NCBI RefSeq assembly: GCF_002086635.1
Contig: NZ_MVHD01000020.1
Location: 1 to 64,000, forward strand
Direction of reading: 5' to 3'
DNA: 64,000 nt
Source: Mycobacterium alsense
GTDB taxonomy: Bacteria; Actinomycetota; Actinomycetes; Mycobacteriales; Mycobacteriaceae
Both the position numbers and the translations under genes were made by a program. The notes under the pieces are model-generated. The model was not told where the DNA came from and searched no databases. It saw only the letters and a list, made by a program, of their open reading frames with translations. Positions 1 to 8,760 of the stretch are shown in pieces. Every line of letters begins with the position of its first letter. The stretch's first letter is position 1.

Positions 1-1325
1 GCCTCCGGCGCCGGGGGTGGCGGCGGCGCCCCGGCGTCGGCCGGGGGCGGGACGTCCTGCGGCCCTTGGGTGCCCGGCCCCTGCTGTGGGGCCGGCGAGG
101 CCGGCGCGCGCGGCGGGGTCACCACCGGCTGCTGCGGCAGGTGCTGATTGTTGGGCGGTATGGCGTCCGGAACGGTGCTGGTCGGCTGGCTGGGCGCCTG
201 GACCGGGATCGGCGGCATCGCGAGCCGCTCCTCGGGGATGTCGGGTGGGGCGACCGGCGGCTGGCCATTGATCAGCAGTTGACCCTTGGCGCTGTTGACC
301 AGCGTGGCCCAGCCCCCGTTGCCCAGCGTTGCGCCGATGCTGCAGGCGACCGATCGGCTGCCGGCCGCCCAACTCTGCAGCGACACGGTGGGGTAGATCA
401 GCGTGAGCGTGGTGGTGCGGAGCTTGGTGGGCGCGAGGTAGGCGTCCGTCATCTTCGTGCACGAGTCCTTGATGAACCCGTCCTGGTCGGGCTCGGCGGG
501 CAGGGTGTCGGGGAACTTCTCGGCCAGGTTGACCCGGCCGGTGACCTCCATCGCGTGCGGCGCGGCGCAGTCGACGGGGACATCGATCGGCTGGTTGGTC
601 GCCGAGTCGATGCCCAGGCAGGTGCCGGCCGGCCAGACCTTGGACTGGTCGACGTCGGCGACCTTGCCTTTGAAGATCTCCTGCTGGTTGTTCGGGCCCG
701 GCAACTGCAGGCCACACAGCATGCGGCGGTCGCCGGACTGGCGCCAGGCGCGGTCACCGGCCCACAGCAGGCTGACCATGAACTTGCTGTTGGGATCGAA
801 CTTGGGCCCCAGGTAGTTGTGGACGGCGGGTTCGCACTGCTCTTGGGTCATCTGCTGGATCCGGGCCGGCGACGGGGGCGCGGCGTCGGGCCCGTACTCC
901 GAGCCCGGGAAGGTCCGCATGTCCACCGATTCGGCCACCTCGAACTTGTGGTCCTCGGTGCAGTTGACGATGCCGGCCGACTCCGGGGTGGCGTCCGGCC
1001 ACATCAGGCAATCGCCGCTCTTGGCCCGGTTGAATGCGGCGTCGCTCTTGGCTCCGGTGCTCGGCACCGGGTTGATATAGCCGGCCAGCCGCCCCGGCCC
1101 GGTGCCCACCGGGATGGCGGTGGCCACCCCGGCGATCAACAGGCCGCCGAGCGCGGTGAGCAACAGCGCCCGCCTGGTCGCGGTCGCCTGCAACCCGCGC
1201 GGCCACCGGAACCCGCCCGGCGGCCGTTGCGCGGCGGCGTCGGGAGACCCGGCGGCGGCATCCACTTCGGCCACCCCCGGGGCATCCGAAACTTCCTTTT
1301 CGGGCGCTTGCGACATCCGTTCCAT
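1..1325 (-). CDS. Septum-formation-family membrane protein (Rv3835-like), 3' end outside window
   Basis: The minus-strand frame opens at ATG 1325 and runs off the left edge after 441 codons. Residues 1-45 are polar and cytoplasmic, about 48-70 form one hydrophobic anchor, and the rest is a predicted extracytoplasmic domain with several cysteines. The last visible stretch (about 365 onward) is rich in proline and glutamine. This layout fits the mycobacterial Rv3835 family, a single-pass protein with a septum-formation-type domain; its biochemical role is unknown. An in-frame ATG three codons downstream is an alternative start. The gene is divergent from serS, with 110 bp between starts. Identification rests on recalled similarity; membrane topology is read from the sequence. 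Confidence 0.75.
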   Translation of the reverse strand, partial: MERMSQAPEKEVSDAPGVAEVDAAAGSPDAAAQRPPGGFRWPRGLQATATRRALLLTALGGLLIAGVATAIPVGTGPGRLAGYINPVPSTGAKSDAAFNRAKSGDCLMWPDATPESAGIVNCTEDHKFEVAESVDMRTFPGSEYGPDAAPPSPARIQQMTQEQCEPAVHNYLGPKFDPNSKFMVSLLWAGDRAWRQSGDRRMLCGLQLPGPNNQQEIFKGKVADVDQSKVWPAGTCLGIDSATNQPIDVPVDCAAPHAMEVTGRVNLAEKFPDTLPAEPDQDGFIKDSCTKMTDAYLAPTKLRTTTLTLIYPTVSLQSWAAGSRSVACSIGATLGNGGWATLVNSAKGQLLINGQPPVAPPDIPEERLAMPPIPVQAPSQPTSTVPDAIPPNNQHLPQQPVVTPPRAPASPAPQQGPGTQGPQDVPPPADAGAPPPPPAPE

Positions 1326-1435
1326 TCTGACAGGAGCCACTGAGTGGCGTGACGAAAGTGGCTGATGATAATTACTGGGGCGGCCGACGGGGTGCTCTGG
1401 CGGCTCTGCGGTACGGCAAAAGTAGTGTCGGGGCC

Positions 1436-2695
1436 GTGATCGACCTGAAGCTGCTCCGGGAAGACCCCGATGCCGTGCGCCGTTCGCAAGCCAGCCGCGG
1501 GGAAGACCCCGCACTGGTGGACGCCCTGCTGGCCGCCGACTCCGAGCGCCGCGCGGCGATCTCGGCCGCCGACGACCTGCGCGCCGAGCAGAAGGCCGCC
1601 AGCAAGAGGGTGGGCGCGGCGTCGGCCGAGGAACGCCCGGCGCTGTTGCAGCGCGCCAAGGACCTCGCGGAGCGGGTGAAGGCCGCCGAGACCGCCCAGG
1701 CCGACGCCGAAGCCGCGTTCACCGCGGCGCACCTGGCGATCTCGAACGTCATCATCGACGGCGTGCCCGCCGGCGGGGAGGACGACTACCGGGTCCTCGA
1801 CGTGTTCGGTGAGCCGTCGGCGATCGAAAACCCAAGGGATCACTTGGAACTCGGCGAGTCGCTGGGTCTCATCGACATGCAGCGCGGCGCCAAGGTCTCG
1901 GGCTCGCGGTTCTATTTCCTCACCGGCCGGGGCGCGCTGCTGCAGCTGGGCCTGCTGCAACTGGCCCTGCGCACGGCCGTCGACAACGGCTTCATCCCGA
2001 TGATCCCGCCGGTCCTGGTGCGCCCGGAGGTGATGGCCGGCACCGGGTTCCTGGGCGCGCACGCCGAGGAGGTGTACCGGCTGGAGGCCGACGACCTGTA
2101 CCTGGTCGGGACGTCCGAGGTGCCGCTGGCCGGCTACCACGCCGGGGAGATCCTGGACCTGTCCGGCGGCCCGCTGCGCTACGCGGGCTGGTCGTCGTGT
2201 TTCCGCCGCGAGGCCGGCAGCCACGGCAAGGACACGCGCGGCATCATCCGGGTGCACCAGTTCGACAAGGTGGAGGGGTTCGTCTACTGCGTGCCGGCCG
2301 ACGCCGAGGCCGAACATCAAAGGCTGCTGGGCTGGCAGCGAGAGATGCTGGCCCGCATCGAGGTGCCGTACCGGGTGATCGACGTGGCCGCGGGTGACCT
2401 CGGCTCGTCGGCCGCGCGCAAATTCGATTGCGAGGCATGGGTTCCCACGCAGGGGACCTACCGCGAGCTGACCTCGACGTCGAACTGCACCACCTTTCAG
2501 GCGCGCCGGTTGGCGACGCGCTACCGCGACGACAACGGCAAGCCGCAGACCGCGGCCACGCTCAACGGCACGCTGGGCACCACCCGCTGGCTGGTTGCGA
2601 TCCTGGAGAACCATCAGCAGCCGGACGGCAGCGTCAGGGTGCCGGGCGCGCTGGTTCCGTTCGTCGGGACCGAGGTGCTCGAGCCGGCGAGCTGA
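1436..2695 (+). CDS. serS: Seryl-tRNA synthetase
   Basis: Charges tRNA-Ser (and tRNA-Sec where present) with serine in the cytoplasm. The 419-residue protein begins at GTG 1436 with [15 protein letters not shown], the usual SerRS start. The N-terminal about 110 residues form the charged, alanine-rich tRNA-binding coiled-coil arm. The class II catalytic core follows, with motif 2 around [17 protein letters not shown] and motif 3 near [16 protein letters not shown]. The frame stays open 29 codons upstream, but the GTG start gives the length normal for mycobacterial SerRS. The 3' end overlaps the convergent AraC-type gene by 62 bp. Confidence 0.97.
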   Translation: MIDLKLLREDPDAVRRSQASRGEDPALVDALLAADSERRAAISAADDLRAEQKAASKRVGAASAEERPALLQRAKDLAERVKAAETAQADAEAAFTAAHLAISNVIIDGVPAGGEDDYRVLDVFGEPSAIENPRDHLELGESLGLIDMQRGAKVSGSRFYFLTGRGALLQLGLLQLALRTAVDNGFIPMIPPVLVRPEVMAGTGFLGAHAEEVYRLEADDLYLVGTSEVPLAGYHAGEILDLSGGPLRYAGWSSCFRREAGSHGKDTRGIIRVHQFDKVEGFVYCVPADAEAEHQRLLGWQREMLARIEVPYRVIDVAAGDLGSSAARKFDCEAWVPTQGTYRELTSTSNCTTFQARRLATRYRDDNGKPQTAATLNGTLGTTRWLVAILENHQQPDGSVRVPGALVPFVGTEVLEPAS

Positions 2696-3431
2696 CCGCG
2701 GCCCGGCCGGGGGTATGCCCGAAGGCGCGCCGGTAGGTGCCGATGAAGGCGCTCGGCGTGGCCCAACCACATTGGGACGCAACGTAAGTGATGTCGTGAC
2801 GCTCGGCGAGCAGCACCAGCGCATGTTGCAGGCGCAGCTGCGTGCGCCATTGGGGGAAAGTCATCGCCAGCTCGTCGCGGAATAGCCGGCTCAGGGTGCG
2901 CTCGCCGACGCCGATCCGGCTGCCGACCTGCTGCAACGTCAGCGGGGCGCGCAGGTCGTCGGCGATCAACGCGCACGCCTTCCGCAGCCGGCGATCGACC
3001 GGGGTCGGAATCCACAGCGGCTCGCGAAGGCTCGTTGCCCGCAGTTGGTCGTGCAGCACGGCCAGCATCCGGTGGTGCTCGGGGGTGTCGGTTGCGTCGG
3101 CTCGTGAGCAGGCGATGATGAGCTCGCGCATCAGCGCATTGACGGCCAGCACGGCCGGCGCCTTCGGGACGCGCCGGTAGCGGCCGGGATCCATTGCGAC
3201 GCCGTGGAATTGGGTGTGGCCATGGAACTTGTGCTCGTGCCAGTGCCCCGCCGGTATCCAGATGGCCCGGTTGGCGGGCGTGATCCAGGTTCCCGCGGGC
3301 GTCGTGACCGACACCGCCCCCGAGGACGGATACACGATCTGGTGCTGTGGGTGGCGGTGGCGTTCGATGCGCGCCCCCGGCGGCAGCGTCTGCGCCGAGG
3401 TCACCAGGCCGGTCTGGCTGATTTCGGACAT
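2634..3431 (-). CDS. AraC-family transcriptional regulator (Rv3833-like)
   Basis: A 265-residue regulator with an N-terminal cupin-like sensing half ([11 protein letters not shown], residues about 25-35) and a C-terminal double helix-turn-helix DNA-binding domain. The first helix-turn-helix is around [19 protein letters not shown] and the second around [16 protein letters not shown], followed by the AraC hallmark FRRAFG-like segment [10 protein letters not shown]. The ligand and targets are unknown. The start ATG 3431 is divergent from the methyltransferase gene, and a 19-bp palindrome lies between them. The 3' end runs 62 bp into the end of serS on the other strand. Confidence 0.88.
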   Translation of the reverse strand: MSEISQTGLVTSAQTLPPGARIERHRHPQHQIVYPSSGAVSVTTPAGTWITPANRAIWIPAGHWHEHKFHGHTQFHGVAMDPGRYRRVPKAPAVLAVNALMRELIIACSRADATDTPEHHRMLAVLHDQLRATSLREPLWIPTPVDRRLRKACALIADDLRAPLTLQQVGSRIGVGERTLSRLFRDELAMTFPQWRTQLRLQHALVLLAERHDITYVASQCGWATPSAFIGTYRRAFGHTPGRAAVSSPARAPRSRRTEPARPAP

Positions 3432-3452
3432 ATCACGGCAGAATATCGGAAG

Positions 3453-3471
3453 CCCGCACGCCGCGTGCGGG
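3453..3471. promoter_or_regulatory. Palindrome between AraC gene and methyltransferase gene
   Basis: Two 9-bp arms, CCCGCACGC and GCGTGCGGG, are exact reverse complements around a single central C. The site occupies most of the 56-bp divergent gap. Its position suits an operator shared by both genes; a binding protein has not been shown. Confidence 0.5.
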
Positions 3472-3487
3472 GATAGCGTTGTCTCTT

Positions 3488-4054
3488 ATGGCGATGAATC
3501 TTCTGCACCGATGGCGGTGCAGCTCGGCGGACTGGGAAAAGACGGTTGCCGATCGGCTGCTTCCCTGGGTGCTCGGCGAGGTGGAATTGGGCCCTCGCAC
3601 ACTGGAAATCGGCCCCGGCTACGGTGCGACGACGCGCGCGCTGCTGGACAGGGCCGAGTCGCTGACCGCCGTCGAGGTCGATCGCGCGATGGCCGACCGC
3701 CTCGAACGCCGCTACGGCGATCGAGCCCACATCATCCACGGCGACGGCACCGGCACGGGCCTGCCCGGCGACCACTTCAGCTCGGTGGTGTGCTTCACGA
3801 TGCTGCATCACGTCCCCGACGCGCGAACGCAGGACCGGCTGTTCGGCGAGGCGCTCCGGGTGTTGCGGCCCGGCGGCGTCTTTGCCGGCAGCGACGGCGT
3901 GCCGTCCCTGTCCTTCCGGCTCATCCACATCGCCGACACCTACAACCCCGTCGCGCCCGAAGACCTGCCCGCGCGGCTGCGGGGCGCCGGGTTCGCCGAC
4001 GTCCGCGTCGACGTGTCGGGCGCCCGGCAGCGGTGGCGCGCGACGAAGGCCTAG
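3488..4054 (+). CDS. Class I SAM-dependent methyltransferase (Rv3832c-like)
   Basis: About 188 residues from ATG 3488. Motif I, LEIGPGYGATTRALLD, binds S-adenosylmethionine. Motif II contains the acidic residue of TAVEVDRAMADRL, and LPGDHFSSVVCFTMLHHV marks the post-I/IV strands of the Rossmann methyltransferase fold. EALRVLRPGGVFAGSD is the usual post-catalytic segment. The substrate is unknown. Alternative starts are TTG 3479 and ATG 3494; ATG 3488 is a compromise because no strong ribosome-binding site separates them. Its TAG stop is shared through a CTAG with the stop of the convergent DUF2834 gene. Confidence 0.85.
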   Translation: MAMNLLHRWRCSSADWEKTVADRLLPWVLGEVELGPRTLEIGPGYGATTRALLDRAESLTAVEVDRAMADRLERRYGDRAHIIHGDGTGTGLPGDHFSSVVCFTMLHHVPDARTQDRLFGEALRVLRPGGVFAGSDGVPSLSFRLIHIADTYNPVAPEDLPARLRGAGFADVRVDVSGARQRWRATKA

Positions 4055-4542
4055 GCGTCGACGGGCGTGCGCGCGGCGGCGGACCGTTCGTGCCGGCGCT
4101 GGCGCTCCATGGTCGCGAAGTAGAAGGCGAACGCGAAGGCGAAGCTGGTGAACAGGCTGGACACGAAGTACAGCCACGGGCGCCGCAGGCCCCGGCGATA
4201 GCCGTCGACGATGGTAAACAGCGGCAGCAGGATCACGTTCGCGATCGTGTAGTCCTGGCTGGCGGAGCTCGCGGCCGGATTGGTGAACATCAGCCGGATG
4301 TAGTCGGACCAGCTGCCGGGGCCCCAGATGGGGTTCGTCGAGCCCTGCGCGTACTGCTGGACGAAATGGATGTTGAACCACCAGCCCAGCACGACCGACG
4401 CGATGCCGACGACGTAGTACACACATTCCAGCGGCGAGAACAACGGCCCGCCGGCCGGCCGGGAGAACACCGTCGAGTTGGAGGCCACGATCCAGCCGAT
4501 GACCGAGAGCCCGAGAACCGCGTGCACGAGAAGCGAGACCAT
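4051..4542 (-). CDS. DUF2834-type membrane protein (Rv3831-like)
   Basis: A 163-residue integral membrane protein. Hydrophobic spans are visible at residues about 2-20, 38-55, 95-110 and 125-145. The motif NPIWGPGSWSDYIRLMFTNP in the loop and a basic C-terminus are typical of the DUF2834 group. No enzymatic motif is seen. The start ATG 4542 follows the palindromic TetR operator at 4572-4585, so the gene is likely controlled by the divergent TetR regulator. The frame is open further upstream but would cross the operator and the TetR start. Confidence 0.75.
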   Translation of the reverse strand: MVSLLVHAVLGLSVIGWIVASNSTVFSRPAGGPLFSPLECVYYVVGIASVVLGWWFNIHFVQQYAQGSTNPIWGPGSWSDYIRLMFTNPAASSASQDYTIANVILLPLFTIVDGYRRGLRRPWLYFVSSLFTSFAFAFAFYFATMERQRRHERSAAARTPVDA

Positions 4543-4571
4543 GGGCGCAGTCTCACCTCGCCCGCGAGTTT

Positions 4572-4606
4572 TGTCAATATTGACACAACGAAACTTGAGG
4601 TACCTT
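4572..4606 (+). promoter_or_regulatory. TetR operator and leaderless promoter
   Basis: TGTCAATATTGACA (4572-4585) is a perfect 14-bp palindrome in the divergent gap. Its right half supplies a TTGACA -35 element (4580-4585). A TACCTT -10-type hexamer (4601-4606) sits 15 bp downstream and six bases before ATG 4613, so the tetR transcript is probably leaderless. The arrangement predicts direct autorepression and co-repression of the DUF2834 gene. Confidence 0.65.
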
Positions 4607-4612
4607 ACTGCC

Positions 4613-5248
4613 ATGGCCCGGCGGGCGCAGACGGCGCGCAGCGAACGCACTCGGGAGGCGCTGCGCCAGGCCGCCGTGGTGCGATTTTTGGCCCAAGGCG
4701 TCGAGGACACCTCGGCCGAGCAGATCGCCGCGGACGCCGGGGTGTCGCTGCGCACCTTCTACCGCCACTTCGGCTCGAAGCACGACCTGTTGTTTGCCGA
4801 CTACACCGGCCTCAACTGGTTCCGCGCCGCGCTGGACGCGAGACCCGACGACGAACCGGTGATCGACTCCGTTCAGGCGGCCATCTTCGCGTTTCCCTAT
4901 GACGTTGAGGCGGTTACGAAAATCGCCGCGCTGCGCGGCGGCGACCTCGACCAGGGTCGCATCGTCCGGCACATCAGGGACGTCCAGGCCGACTTCGCCG
5001 ACGCCATCGACACGCAACTGCACAAGCGTAGCTGCGCCAAGGAGCTCACCCCCGACGCCCGACTGCGGATGACGGTGACGGCGCGCTGCATCGCGGCCGC
5101 GGTCTTCGGCGCGATGGAGGCCTGGATGGTCGGCGAAGACCGCTCGCTCGGCGAGCTCGCGCGGATGTCGCACACGGCGCTCGAATCGCTCCGCGCGGGC
5201 ATCACTGACACCTGGGCCGCCTGGGCCGCGGGGCAACTTTCGTCATAA
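4613..5248 (+). CDS. TetR-family transcriptional regulator (Rv3830c-like)
   Basis: A 211-residue repressor. The N-terminal helix-turn-helix spans residues about 10-55 (TREALRQAAVVRFLAQG, AEQIAADAGVSLRTFYRHF), the canonical TetR_N signature. The remaining helical region is the ligand-binding and dimerisation part, ending in an alanine/tryptophan-rich tail. The inducer is unknown. A palindromic operator lies just upstream and a second site with identical half-sites and spacing overlaps its stop codon, before the FAD oxidoreductase gene. This suggests it governs itself, the divergent membrane gene and the downstream enzyme. Confidence 0.9.
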   Translation: MARRAQTARSERTREALRQAAVVRFLAQGVEDTSAEQIAADAGVSLRTFYRHFGSKHDLLFADYTGLNWFRAALDARPDDEPVIDSVQAAIFAFPYDVEAVTKIAALRGGDLDQGRIVRHIRDVQADFADAIDTQLHKRSCAKELTPDARLRMTVTARCIAAAVFGAMEAWMVGEDRSLGELARMSHTALESLRAGITDTWAAWAAGQLSS

Positions 5249-5253
5249 TTGAC
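5242..5253. promoter_or_regulatory. Second TetR-type operator before the oxidoreductase
   Basis: GTCATAATTGAC has the same GTCA-N4-TGAC half-sites and spacing as the palindrome at 4572-4585. It overlaps the tetR stop codon and lies 41 bp before the oxidoreductase ATG. A TTGACA hexamer at 5249-5254 could act as a -35 element. Confidence 0.6.
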
Positions 5254-5294
5254 AAAACTTGGGCCGCGTGTCAGCCTGCAGGTCGGGAGGTCAG

Positions 5295-6884
5295 ATGTCT
5301 CACTATGACGCGATAGTCATCGGCGCCGGGCACAACGGGCTGGCCGCGGCGGTGCTGCTGCAGAAGGCCGGACTGCGGACCGCGTGCCTGGACGCCAAGC
5401 TGTACGCCGGCGGGATGGCCTCCACGGTGGAGCTTTTCGACGGGTACCGCTTCGAGATCGCCGGCTCGGTGCAGTTCCCCACCTCGTCCGTGGTCGTCGA
5501 GGCGCTGGGCCTGGACACCCTGCCCACGATCGACCTGGAGGTGATGTCGGTCGCGCTGCGCGGCGTCGGCGACGACCCGCTGGTGCAATACAGCGACCCG
5601 GTCAGGTTGTTCACCCACCTCAACGAGGTGCACGGGGCCGACGCCGTCAACGGGATGGCGGGGCTGATGGCCTGGAGCCAGGCGCCGACGCGGGCCCTGG
5701 GTCGGTTCGAGGCCGGCATGCCGCCCAAGACCCTGGACGAGATGTATGCCTGTGCCACCAACGAATTCGAGCGCTCGGCGATCGACGACATGCTGTTCGG
5801 CTCGGTCACCGACGTGCTGGACCGCTACCTTCCCGACCGCGAGAAGCACGCCGCGCTGCGCGGCTCGATGACCGTGCTGGCCGTCAACACCCTCTATCGC
5901 GGGCCGGCCACCCCGGGCAGCGCGGCGGCGCTCGCCTTCGGGCTGGGCGTCCCCGACGGGGACACCATGCAGATGAAGAAGCTGCGCGGCGGCATCGGCG
6001 CGCTCACCTCCCACCTGTGTGAGCTTCTGGAAAGCCACGGCGGCGAGGTGCGGCTGCGCAGCAAGGTGACCGAAATCCTGGTCGACCATTCCGGTTCCAG
6101 GGGCCGGGTGACCGGGGTGCGCACCGAGGCGGGCGAGACGCTCGGCGCGCCGGTCGTCGTCTCCGGCGTCGCGCCCGACGTCACGCTGAACGAGATGATC
6201 GATCCCGCCGCGCTGCCGGCCGACATCCGCGAGCGCTACGCGCGCATCGACCACCGCGGCAGCTACCTGCAGATGCATTTTGCGCTGGACGAGGCGCCGC
6301 GGTTCGCGCCGCCCTACGAGGCGCTCAACGAGCCGGCCATGCAGGCATCGATCGGCATCTTCTGCACGCCGGAGGAAGTCCAGCAGCAGTGGGAGGACTG
6401 CCGGCGCGGGATCGTTCCGGCCGACCCGACGGTGGTGCTGCAGATCCCGTCGCAAAACGACCCGGACCTGGCGCCCCCGGGCAAGCACGCCGCGTCGGCG
6501 TTCGCGCTGTGGTTCCCGATCGAGGGGGGCATGGACTCGGGCCCGGGCGGCTATGGCCAGGCGAAGGTCGAGATGGGCCAGCGGGTGATCGACAAGATCA
6601 CCCGGCTCGCCCCGAATTTCGAGGCCAGCATCATCCGGCACACCACGTTCACGCCCCGGCACATGGGGGTGATGTTCGGCGCGCCCGGTGGTGACTACTG
6701 CCACGGTCTGCTCAACGCGAACCAGATCGGGCCCAACCGCCCCGGCCCGAAAGGCTTCCTCGGACAGCCGATTCCGATCGAGGGGCTGTACCTGGGCAGC
6801 GCCGGCTGCCACGGCGGTCCGGGGATCACCTTCATCCCGGGCTACAACGCCGGTCGCGCGGCGCTGGCCGACCTGGGTCGCTAG
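5295..6884 (+). CDS. FAD-dependent phytoene-desaturase-like oxidoreductase (Rv3829c-like)
   Basis: A 529-residue flavoprotein. The N-terminal dinucleotide-binding motif is AIVIGAGHNGLAAAVLL, followed by the acidic ribose-binding residue in CLDAKLYAGG. The C-terminal FAD motif is GLYLGSAGCHGGPGITFIPG, typical of CrtI/phytoene dehydrogenase-like NAD(P)/FAD oxidoreductases. No carotenoid synthesis genes are nearby, so the substrate is unknown; oxidation or isomerisation of a lipid or polyprenoid is possible. ATG 5295 is chosen because GGGAGG lies a few bases upstream. It follows tetR by 46 bp and is probably regulated by it. Its stop shares a CTAG with the convergent 110-residue gene. Confidence 0.85.
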   Translation: MSHYDAIVIGAGHNGLAAAVLLQKAGLRTACLDAKLYAGGMASTVELFDGYRFEIAGSVQFPTSSVVVEALGLDTLPTIDLEVMSVALRGVGDDPLVQYSDPVRLFTHLNEVHGADAVNGMAGLMAWSQAPTRALGRFEAGMPPKTLDEMYACATNEFERSAIDDMLFGSVTDVLDRYLPDREKHAALRGSMTVLAVNTLYRGPATPGSAAALAFGLGVPDGDTMQMKKLRGGIGALTSHLCELLESHGGEVRLRSKVTEILVDHSGSRGRVTGVRTEAGETLGAPVVVSGVAPDVTLNEMIDPAALPADIRERYARIDHRGSYLQMHFALDEAPRFAPPYEALNEPAMQASIGIFCTPEEVQQQWEDCRRGIVPADPTVVLQIPSQNDPDLAPPGKHAASAFALWFPIEGGMDSGPGGYGQAKVEMGQRVIDKITRLAPNFEASIIRHTTFTPRHMGVMFGAPGGDYCHGLLNANQIGPNRPGPKGFLGQPIPIEGLYLGSAGCHGGPGITFIPGYNAGRAALADLGR

Positions 6885-7213
6885 CCGCGATCGCCCAGCA
6901 GTTCGTCCAGCAGCGCGGTGAACTCGTCGGGGCGCGCCGGCGTGAACGCGGGGCTGGGCCAGGCTCCCGGCACGTCGAGGGTGATCAACGTCGACTTGAA
7001 CGGCCGTTGCACGTCCAGGGGCAGCCAGCGGCGGAAGTCGGAGCTGCCCCAGATGCGAAACCGGTGGACGAAGGTGCCCAGCGGCTCGGCCCTGTACCCG
7101 CGGATCGTGTCCAGCGCGATGATCTTCGAGGTGCCGGATGGAAAGTGGTAGCGGCGCAACGTGATCGCCGCGCGGTCCAGCTGGACCAGCCCGTCATCGT
7201 AGTTCGCGTTCAT
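6881..7213 (-). CDS. Conserved 110-residue protein coupled to namH (Rv3819-like)
   Basis: A small soluble protein with no signal peptide or membrane span. Its pattern of beta-strand-like segments (ITLRRYHFP, IIALDTIRGYRAEPLG, FRIWGSS, PFKSTLITLD) resembles a PH-like domain, but this is only a visual impression. The start ATG 7213 overlaps the namH stop by four bases (ATGA), indicating translational coupling. The gene is next to namH in M. tuberculosis too (recalled), so a role linked to NamH or its substrate is a reasonable inference. No function is known to me. Confidence 0.75.
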   Translation of the reverse strand: MNANYDDGLVQLDRAAITLRRYHFPSGTSKIIALDTIRGYRAEPLGTFVHRFRIWGSSDFRRWLPLDVQRPFKSTLITLDVPGAWPSPAFTPARPDEFTALLDELLGDRG

Positions 7214-8760
7214 TTCTTCGAGCTCCGCAGTTGGTGTCCGCGCGCGGTCAGGCAGCGCCCGTCATCGAGCCGCCACTGCCAGCCGTGCAGGTTGCAGGTC
7301 AAGGTGTTGCCTTCCACCACACCGAATTTCGACAGGTCGGCCTTGAGGTGGGGGCAGCGGCGCTGAATCTCCCAGCCGTCCAGCGTGACCGACGCGGAGT
7401 CGTCGTGGGTCTCGGCGAACCACCCGTCGGCGTAGGCGATCCGTTCGTCGGTCAGGCACTTGAAGAAGGTGTACAGGTATTCGTTGTAGCCGCCGACGCG
7501 CCAGGCGCGGAAGCGGGTCGACAAGAAGATGGTGTTCACCCAGTCGGGTTCGCTGTCGCGCAGCACGGTGCGCACCAGCTCCGGCGCGATGGCGAAGCCG
7601 TAGCGCACCCGCTCGTCGGGAATCCGTTCGCGCACGGTCCGTTTCGGGAAGTCCAGGATCACGGTCTCGGGTCCGATGACGAGCTCGACCGGGTAGCCGA
7701 TGCCGTCGCAGACCTCGTCGCTTTGCGACATGACCGGCTCGAACAACGCGCGCAGTCGGTCAAGCAGCGGCTCGCCGGTGGCGGGGGCCCAGCTCGCGCG
7801 CTCCGCGGCCAGCACGGGGGCCATCCGCTCGGCGTAGTCGGCGATGTAGGCCGACTTGCCGGTGGTGAAGATGGCCTCGACTTCGTCGGCCGGCAAGGGA
7901 TGGCGAAGCGAATTCAGGGTCGCGCCGGCGAAGTCCGCGGTCGACCCGGGCACCATCAGCAGGCCGCCGTCGTGGCCGTGCGCGCGCATCTGCTCCAGGA
8001 AGACCATCTGGTCGGGGAAGATGTTGGCCGGATCCCCGCGGTCGTCGTTGAGGTGGCGCAACTCGGGGTCCAAAAAGCACGGTGGCCCCGCCGACGGCAC
8101 GACCCAGGTGGCGCCCACCTGGGCGATGTACTGGCGGGCGCGGTCCATCTGCCGCTGCCGCTTCTGGGTGCCGAACGATTCCTTGGCGCGGGCCGGCATG
8201 TCGTAGACCATCGGGTACCAGATCGCGCCGGAGTACTGCAGCAGGTGCACGTCGACGCGGCCGAATTCGGCGCCCAGCACGTCCAGGTCCACCGGCCGGG
8301 CGTCGTTCATGTTGAAAACCGTTGTCGTGCCGTCGGAAACGACCAGGGCCGAGTCGCCGATCGGGCCGTCGGCCGGGGCCCGCAGCGCGATGATCATGAT
8401 GTCGAGTTCGCCCTTGGGTCCGCCGATCCGGTGTTTGGTCGAGTCGGTGGTCTCGACGAACCGGTGAAACCCCAGCTTTTGCAACTCGTTTCGCAGGTCG
8501 GGCACCGGGAAGTCGGGCAGCAGCACCACCGCGTCCTTGTTGACGTGCTCGCGCAGGTTCTTCGCGTCGAAGTGGTCGCGATGGAGGTGCGAGACGTAGA
8601 GGTAGTCGCAGTCGCCCAGGCGGTCCCAGTCCAGGGCGCTGTTGTCCGGGAAGGGGAACCAGGACCCGAAGTAGGCGGGATTGACCCAGGGGTCACACAG
8701 GACGCTGCCCGCGTGGGTCTGAATCAGGAATCCGGCGTGGCCTACGCTCGTGACCTGCAC
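7210..8760 (-). CDS. namH: UDP-N-acetylmuramate hydroxylase, metallo-beta-lactamase fold plus Rieske domain
   Basis: NamH hydroxylates the N-acetyl group of UDP-MurNAc to N-glycolyl, a modification typical of mycobacterial peptidoglycan. The N-terminal two thirds is a metallo-beta-lactamase-like fold with the metal-binding motif SHLHRDHFD (residues about 50-58). The C-terminal 100 residues hold a Rieske [2Fe-2S] site with C-x-H (RRCPHLK) and C-x2-H (CNLHGWQW). The protein is 516 residues from GTG 8760, the length I recall for Rv3818. GGAAAGG upstream is a plausible ribosome-binding site. The combination is reminiscent of CMP-sialic acid hydroxylase, in which the Rieske part is N-terminal. The 110-residue gene follows with a 4-bp overlap. 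Confidence 0.88.
   Translation of the reverse strand: MQVTSVGHAGFLIQTHAGSVLCDPWVNPAYFGSWFPFPDNSALDWDRLGDCDYLYVSHLHRDHFDAKNLREHVNKDAVVLLPDFPVPDLRNELQKLGFHRFVETTDSTKHRIGGPKGELDIMIIALRAPADGPIGDSALVVSDGTTTVFNMNDARPVDLDVLGAEFGRVDVHLLQYSGAIWYPMVYDMPARAKESFGTQKRQRQMDRARQYIAQVGATWVVPSAGPPCFLDPELRHLNDDRGDPANIFPDQMVFLEQMRAHGHDGGLLMVPGSTADFAGATLNSLRHPLPADEVEAIFTTGKSAYIADYAERMAPVLAAERASWAPATGEPLLDRLRALFEPVMSQSDEVCDGIGYPVELVIGPETVILDFPKRTVRERIPDERVRYGFAIAPELVRTVLRDSEPDWVNTIFLSTRFRAWRVGGYNEYLYTFFKCLTDERIAYADGWFAETHDDSASVTLDGWEIQRRCPHLKADLSKFGVVEGNTLTCNLHGWQWRLDDGRCLTARGHQLRSSKK

Noticed and set aside
66..1343. A 425-codon plus-strand frame at the left edge
   Set aside because: The minus strand encodes a coherent membrane protein of the Rv3835 type; the plus-strand translation is repetitive and matches nothing known to me.
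5271..6812. A 513-codon antisense frame over the FAD oxidoreductase
   Set aside because: The plus-strand protein has clear FAD motifs at both ends; the antisense product is low-complexity.
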